This document shows positions 59,885 through 64,000 of a stretch of DNA of 64,000 nt, one piece after another (the first letter of the stretch is position 1; each line of letters opens with the position of its first letter). This stretch comes from Nicotiana tabacum (taxonomy: Eukaryota > Streptophyta > Magnoliopsida > Solanales > Solanaceae). The notes under the pieces were generated by a model. The model was not told the origin of the DNA. It made no database searches and was given only the letters and a program-made list of their open reading frames with translations. Where the stretch lies: assembly GCF_000715075.1 (NCBI RefSeq), contig NC_134082.1:210189948-210253947 (forward strand). Reading direction: 5' to 3'. The translations under genes were made by a program, and so were the position numbers.

Positions 59885-61181
59885 TCAGTTTAGATGGATC
59901 AGTTCCACCACGTGGCTGTCATCAATCTTTCCAAGGCAGTGCTTGACTCTATACCCATTAACTCTGAAGACCTCTCCATTTTTGTTTTTCAAGTCAAGTG
60001 CACCAAACAGAGTCACAAACATCACTTCAAAAGGTCCACTCCATTTTGACTTAAGCTTTCTCGGAAATAGACGTAACCGAGAATTGAACAAGAGAACCAA
60101 ATCACCCACTTTGAACTCTTTGCCACGAGCATACTTATCATGAAGGTACTTCATCTTGTCCTTATACAAGGACGAACTGGAGTAGGTATGGAATCGAAAT
60201 TCATCAAGTTCATTAAGTTGTTCCACACGAAGATTTACTGCCACATCCCATTCAAGATTCAGCTTCCTCAAAGCCCACATGGCCTTGTTCTCTAACTCAA
60301 CCGGTAGATGGCAAGCTTTCCCAAACACCAACAGGTACGGAGACATACCAATTAGAGTCTTGTAACCAGTCTTATAAGCCCATAGAACATCATCCAATTT
60401 CTTTGACCAATCGGTCCTATTTGCATTTACCGTCTTTGACAATATACTCTTGATTTCCCTATTTGAGACTTCAATTTGGCTACTCGCATGAGGATGATAA
60501 GGAGTAGAAACTTTGTGATTGACACTATACTTTGCAAGCAAAGTGTCAAAAGCTCTATTACAAAAATGAAACCCACCATCACTTATGATTGCACGAGGAG
60601 TGCCAAACCTAGTAAACATGCTCTTCTTGAGAAACGCAACAACACTACGAGCCTCATTGTAGGGTAAAGCCACGGCTTCAACCCACTTTGAAACATAGTC
60701 AACCGCCACAAGAATGTATGTGTTCCACACGAGCTAACAAACGGGCCCATAAAATTAATGCCTCATACATCAAAAATATCAACTTCAAGAATGGTATTGA
60801 GAGTCATCTCATCTTTCTTTAAATTCCACTCGCTCTTTGACATTCGTTGTACCTCTTTATAAGTTCACTTGCATCTTTATACAAAGTTGGCCAAAAAACC
60901 CCACAAATAAGAACCTTCGAAGCGGTCCTCGCCTCACCGTAATGACCACCATAGGTAGAGGAATGACAAGCCTCTAAGATAATCAATTGCTCCTCCTCCG
61001 AAACACACCTTCGGATCACACCATCCGTGCAGATCTTGAACAAGTACGGCTCATCCCAATAGAAATCCAAACTATCCCATTTGAGCTTCTTCCTTTGATT
61101 AGAAGAGAGCTCACACGGGATTATACCAAGCACAAGGAAATTAGCAATGTCCACAAACCATGGCATACCATTCACTGACAC
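59885..61181 (-). pseudogene. Integrase of Athila-like element I, broken
   Basis: Minus strand 61181-60819 gives the zinc-binding N-terminus (CHSSTYGGHYGEARTA; the CX2C pair reads YNEC, so one Cys is lost to Tyr). The catalytic core is at 60730-59885, with Asp in [10 protein letters not shown], Asp in IISDGG and Glu in [12 protein letters not shown], followed by the C-terminal [26 protein letters not shown] region. A frameshift near 60820 and a TGA near 60755 split the two parts, and a TAA at 61191 separates them from RT. The enzyme would insert element cDNA into the genome. Length and order match Athila. Confidence 0.85.
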
Positions 61182-61190
61182 AAAAAGGAG

Positions 61191-63013
61191 TTATTCATCG
61201 GAAAATGAATCATTAATCTCTAGGCCATCACAAGGACTGCCCTCCCCCTCCAAACAAGACAAGTGGTCTGCCACTTGGTTTTCACAACCCTTCCGGTCCA
61301 CAATCTCCAAATCAAACTCTTGAGGTAATAAGACCCATCGTATCAACCTAGCTTTGGAATCCTTCTTCGTCATCAAGTACCGGAGTGCGGCATAATCGGT
61401 ATGAATTATGACTTTGGACCCCATGAGATACGACCGAACCATTGCGAACACAATAGCTAAAAGCTCTTTTTCAGTCATCGTATAGTTCACTTGAGCATCA
61501 TTCATGGTCTTTCTCATGTAGTACACCAGATGAAACATTTTATTCACTCTTTGACCCAAAACAACCCCAACCGCAACATCGATCGCGTCACACATGAGTT
61601 CAAAAGGCAAGATCCAATTGGGTGCGATAATAATAGGAGTGGTGGTCAACTTGTGCTTGAGAAGTTCAAAGGCTTGCATACATCCCTCATTGAACACAAA
61701 CTTGGCATCTTTTTCCAATAACTTGCACAAGGGGTTCACTACCTTCGAAAAGTCTTTGATAAATCTCCAGTAGAACCCCGCATGCCTAAGAAAACTTCTA
61801 ACTCCCTTGATTGAAGTAGGGGGGAGCCTTGAAATCACATCAATTTTTGCTTTGTCCACCTCTATACCATGCTTTGAAATTTTATGCCCAAGGACTATGC
61901 CCTCCTCAACCATGAAGTGGCATTTTTCCCGGTTGAGCACAAGATTGGTTTCTTCATACCGGGCCAACACCCTATCAAGATTCTTCAAGCATTCATCAAA
62001 TGAGTCTCCCACAACACTGAAGTCGTCCATGAATACCTCCAAAATATCTAAAACCATATCGATGAAAATGACCATCATACACCGCTGAAATGTAGCCGGT
62101 GCATTACACAACCCAAATGGCATCCTAGAGAAGGCAAAGGTACCATAAGGGCAAGTGAAGGTGGTCTTCTCCTGATCTTTCGGAGCTATCAAAATTTGGT
62201 TGTACCTAGAATACCCATCCAAGAAACAGTAGAAGGCACGCCCAGCAAGTCTGTCTAGTATCTGATCAAGAAAAGGCAATGGAAAGTGATCCTTGCGGGT
62301 CACCTTATTCAACTTGCGGTAATACATGCACACCCTCCATCTGGTGACAGTTCTAGTAGGAATCAACTCATTTTGTGCATTGGTCACCACGGTCATACCA
62401 CCTTTCTTTGGCACGCATTGCACCGGCGAAGTCCAAGAACTATCGGAGATGGGGTACACAACCCCGACATCCAACCACTTGATCACCTCTTTTTCACAAC
62501 TTCTTGCATTGCTTCGTTCAACCTCCTTTGATGTTCCAAGAAGGGCTTTGCATCATCTTCCAAAATAATCTTGTGCATACAGAATGCGGGTCTTATCCCC
62601 CGAATATTAGCTAAGGTCCATCCATTTGCCTTCTTCCGCTTTTGGAGCACCGCTAATGTGGCATCAACATGCATGTTAGTAAGACAAGAGGAAATAATAA
62701 CTGGCAAAGTTGAACTAGGGCCTAAGAACTTATACCTGAGGTGTGGAGGCAATGGCTTCAACTCCAGCATCGGAAGTTCCTCGATTGAGGGCTTTGTTGG
62801 TGGAAGCTTCTTATTCTCAAGATCCAAAGAGAGTTTTCTATGCTCATAAGAGTAAGAGCCCATTCCGTGTAAAGCATTAATACATCCCACCCCGCCTTCA
62901 TCCTCATTTACATCAAGATTCAACAAAACCACTTCTAGAGGGTCCTCCACATTGATCATTGCAATAGTATCATCAATTATCACTACTGTAACAAGATCCA
63001 TAAATGAGAACAC
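61191..63013 (-). pseudogene. Reverse transcriptase-RNase H of Athila-like element I, broken
   Basis: 63013-62483 holds the linker from protease to RT. 62486-61191 holds RT ([57 protein letters not shown], catalytic FMDDFSV) and RNase H ([36 protein letters not shown]). The two frames overlap at 62483-62486, which means a 1-base frameshift near 62490. A TAA ends the frame at 61191. RT has FMDD as in Athila, with both catalytic Asp present. It would copy element RNA into DNA. Confidence 0.9.
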
Positions 63014-63028
63014 TTCAGTACAGTTTTG

Positions 63029-64000
63029 CTACTTCATTGACTTGCACACATGAAAGACCACTTTTTCATTACCCACTCGGAAAGTGAGTTCCCCTGCTTT
63101 CGCATCAGCTAAGGCCTTCCCAGTTGCAAGGAAAGGTCTTCCCAAGATTATAGGCACTTCAAAATCGACCTCGTAGTCAAGAATCACAAAATCAGTCGGC
63201 AAGATAAATTTGTCCACCCGGACAAGAACATCATCAATAATACCCAATGGTCTCTTCATTGATCTATCCGCCATTTGCAATCTCATGGAAGTCGGCATCG
63301 GTTGCCCAATACCCAAAGTCTTGAAAACTGAGTAGGGCATCAAGTTGATACTTGCCCCCAAATCACATAGAGCTTTTGCAAAGTCTGCACTACCAATAGT
63401 GCAGGGAATGGCAAAAGCACCGGGGTCTTCTAGCTTCGGAGCCATAGAATGCACTATTGCACTAACTTGGTGGATCATCTTGATAGTCTCACAATCCATG
63501 GATCTTTTCTTTGTCAGCAAGTCTTTCATGAATTTAGCATAACCCAGCATTTGCTCTAAAGCCTCCACCAAAGGTACATTAATGGATAAGCTCTTCATCA
63601 TGTCATTAAACTTCTTAAACTGATTCTCATTTTTTTGCTTCGCTAGCCTTTGAGGATAAGGTGGAGGTGGCATTGGCAAATGAGTCTTGGCTTTAGGCAC
63701 AACCGTTTCTTGCATGTCTATTACGTGTTCCCTAGACGGGTTCACGTCATTCTGAGTCTCTCCCTCTGCATCTTGAATATCAATCCTCACTTCCTCATTC
63801 ACCTTCTTATCAATCACATTTTCAACCACCAAAGGGATCTCATCCTCTTGCAACTCAACTTTATCACTCAAAATTTCTTTTTGTTTGGAGGCATTCGCAT
63901 CACCGCCTCGTTCATTTCTTGTAGTTACCGAAATTATATGCCTGGAATTATTCCCACCTTTCGGGTTTACTACTGTATCACTTAGTAGAGCCCCCTTAGG
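63029..64000 (-). pseudogene. Gag C-terminal/protease part of Athila-like element I, continues off the window
   Basis: The frame is open from the window edge (NPKGGNNSRHIISVTTRNE) to a stop at 63029. Acidic and basic linkers lead to PPPPYPQRLAKQKNENQFKKF, typical of Athila gag ends. The aspartic protease follows (active-site block ALCDLGASINLMPYSVF, then DFEVPIILGRPFLATG). The stop just before 63013 is in frame with the following RT linker. The gag start and the 5' LTR lie beyond 64000. Confidence 0.85.

Larger units (their letters stand above)
50417..64000 (-). mobile_element. Athila-like Ty3/gypsy element I, minus strand, right end off the window
   Basis: Reading the minus strand from 64000: gag C-terminus/protease (63029-64000), RT-RNase H (61191-63013), integrase (59885-61181), a GC-motif-rich spacer, an extra ORF (56861-58637), a long untranslated region carrying solo LTR J, a polypurine tract (51912-51925) and a 3' LTR (50417-51911). 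RT has FMDD where most RTs have Y-x-DD, and ends like Athila elements. It is inserted in the RT of H; ATGAT (50412-50416) would be one TSD copy. Coding regions carry frameshifts and stops. Confidence 0.85.

Noticed and set aside
1..64000. Integrated pararetrovirus sequences (known in Nicotiana)
   Set aside because: All RT and protease regions found belong to Ty3/gypsy elements with LTRs and integrase order; no caulimovirus-type movement or coat features seen.

Overview
This is plant nuclear DNA, most likely Solanaceae and probably Nicotiana or a close relative. The call rests on the repeat types (a TTG-tailed TS-like SINE, SolS-like SINE, Ogre/Tat, Athila and chromovirus-type LTR elements with Solanaceae-style termini), the GT-AG introns and the low gene density. 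Family and genus names come from memory of repeat and protein families; no search was run. One apparently intact host gene is present. Nearly everything else is transposable elements, many inside one another, and several insertions could be delimited exactly by terminal repeats plus target-site duplications (TSDs).

Region 1 (1-20518) is a nested stack. Element A is an LTR element with an initiator-Met-type primer site and about 254-bp LTRs; its 5' end lies off the window. It carries B, a 12.2-kb Ogre-like non-autonomous element (3342-15513, TSD GTTTG). B in turn carries C, a 3.0-kb solo LTR (7444-10479, TSD CCCGC). A hAT DNA transposon, D (15579-20266, TSD TAGTGAAT), sits two bases inside the 3' LTR of A.

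Region 2 (20519-28833) holds small DNA elements and AT-rich spacer: a Tourist-like MITE, a MULE-type repeat containing a ~390-bp purine tract, hAT element E with a deleted transposase (22721-25523, TSD CGTGGGCA), and a MULE MITE (26244-26757, TSD CTTAAACGT).

Region 3 (28834-35534, minus strand) is a P4-ATPase phospholipid flippase gene of the ALA9-12 group. Eleven coding exons join in frame to 1,174 residues. A SINE remnant lies about 85 bp upstream of its ATG.

Region 4 (about 36757-46462) is the most interesting part: a 9.7-kb Mutator-like element with ~75-bp terminal inverted repeats. It carries a plant mobile domain (PMD) gene on the plus strand, and on the minus strand a MULE transposase gene and two tandem GRF-zinc-finger genes. 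Short palindromes and tandem repeats fill its flanks. Its genes are disabled almost entirely by TAG/TAA codons rather than frameshifts.

Region 5 (46472-64000) has a SINE with an 18-bp TSD, then a Ty3/gypsy Tat-like element H (LTR, primer site, gag, protease, start of RT). H is cut inside RT by an Athila-like element I on the minus strand (50417 to beyond 64000). I contains another solo LTR, J (52424-55266, TSD AGTAG), plus an extra ORF between integrase and its 3' LTR.

Only the flippase is likely to act in the host. The other genes are transposition machinery (transposases; gag-pol with protease, RT-RNase H and integrase) or TE-carried domains (PMD, GRF, BED), and every one shows visible damage.
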